Positions 5,166 through 5,177 of a stretch of DNA of 5,177 nt are shown here, piece by piece. The translations under genes were made by a program, and so were the position numbers. Numbering within the stretch: position 1 is the stretch's first letter; the number at the start of each line of letters is the position of its first letter. The notes beneath the pieces are model-generated. The model was given only the letters and a program-made list of their open reading frames with translations. It did no database searches and had not been told where the DNA came from. This stretch comes from Nitrososphaerota archaeon. Lineage in GTDB: Archaea; Thermoproteota; Nitrososphaeria; Nitrososphaerales; CADDZS01. The DNA lies in assembly GCA_021325255.1 (NCBI GenBank), contig JAJPHP010000046.1:1-5177 (forward strand), written 5' to 3'.

Positions 5166-5177
5166 ATGAATTCCTTA
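5166..5177 (+). CDS. Possible first codons of a gene leaving the window
   Basis: ATG 5166 is preceded by GGAGG at 5150-5154, a strong Shine-Dalgarno match with 11 intervening bases. Only four codons (M-N-S-L) fit in the window, so nothing can be said about the product. If real, the gene would be divergent from the small - strand ORF, with 45 bases between the starts. Confidence 0.3.

Overview
The window looks archaeal, though no single marker proves it. It holds a stand-alone small AN1-type zinc-finger protein and a tiny zinc-ribbon protein. Arg codons lean to AGA/AGG and ATA is common for Ile. Two of the main genes seem to start at TTG or GTG, and Shine-Dalgarno sites are weak, missing or badly spaced. 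Base composition is about half GC. A Nitrososphaeria/Thaumarchaeota-like or similar soil or sediment archaeon is a reasonable guess. It is inference, not a placement.

Left part (1-2592, + strand). After a short, ambiguous coding edge and a gap with one candidate archaeal promoter, two hydrolase genes follow in tandem. The first (258-1073) is a putative cyclase of the kynurenine formamidase-like fold, with an intact H-S-G-T-H-L-D motif. The second (1249-2592) is an M20 (ArgE/DapE/carboxypeptidase-like) amidohydrolase. They lie 175 bp apart on one strand and could serve one catabolic route that cleaves C-N or cyclic amide/ester bonds, but the substrate cannot be read from sequence. Both lack residues usually needed for the metal centre: the cyclase has Lys for a conserved Glu, and the M20 protein has Asn for the bridging Asp and no C-terminal motif His. 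They may belong to unusual subfamilies. The gap between them carries several small inverted repeats that can pair in alternative ways.

Middle part (2593-3477). A roughly 53-residue zinc-ribbon protein lies just after the M20 gene. Its frame has no ordinary start, but one extra A in a run of five A's would join it to an ATG. Eleven bases beyond its stop, a convergent gene on the - strand encodes an AN1-type zinc finger (C2-C2-C-H-H-C ligands) with a disordered N-terminus and a plausible internal start. A 300-bp non-coding stretch then separates it from the divergent HD gene. That stretch contains a hairpin with a tRNA T-loop-like sequence and a 13-bp palindrome right before the HD start codon.

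Right part (3478-5177). A 476-residue HD-superfamily phosphohydrolase related to dGTPase/SAMHD1 (COG1078 type) has all its metal ligands and probably hydrolyses dNTPs or a related phosphoester. The last 260 bp contain a T-rich candidate terminator, a possible 51-codon ORF on the - strand with a TATA-like box at the distance expected for a leaderless mRNA, and perhaps the first codons of a + strand gene at the edge. I see no mobile element, CRISPR array, rRNA or convincing tRNA. The most promising leads are the altered metal sites in the two hydrolases and the frame-disrupted zinc-ribbon gene.
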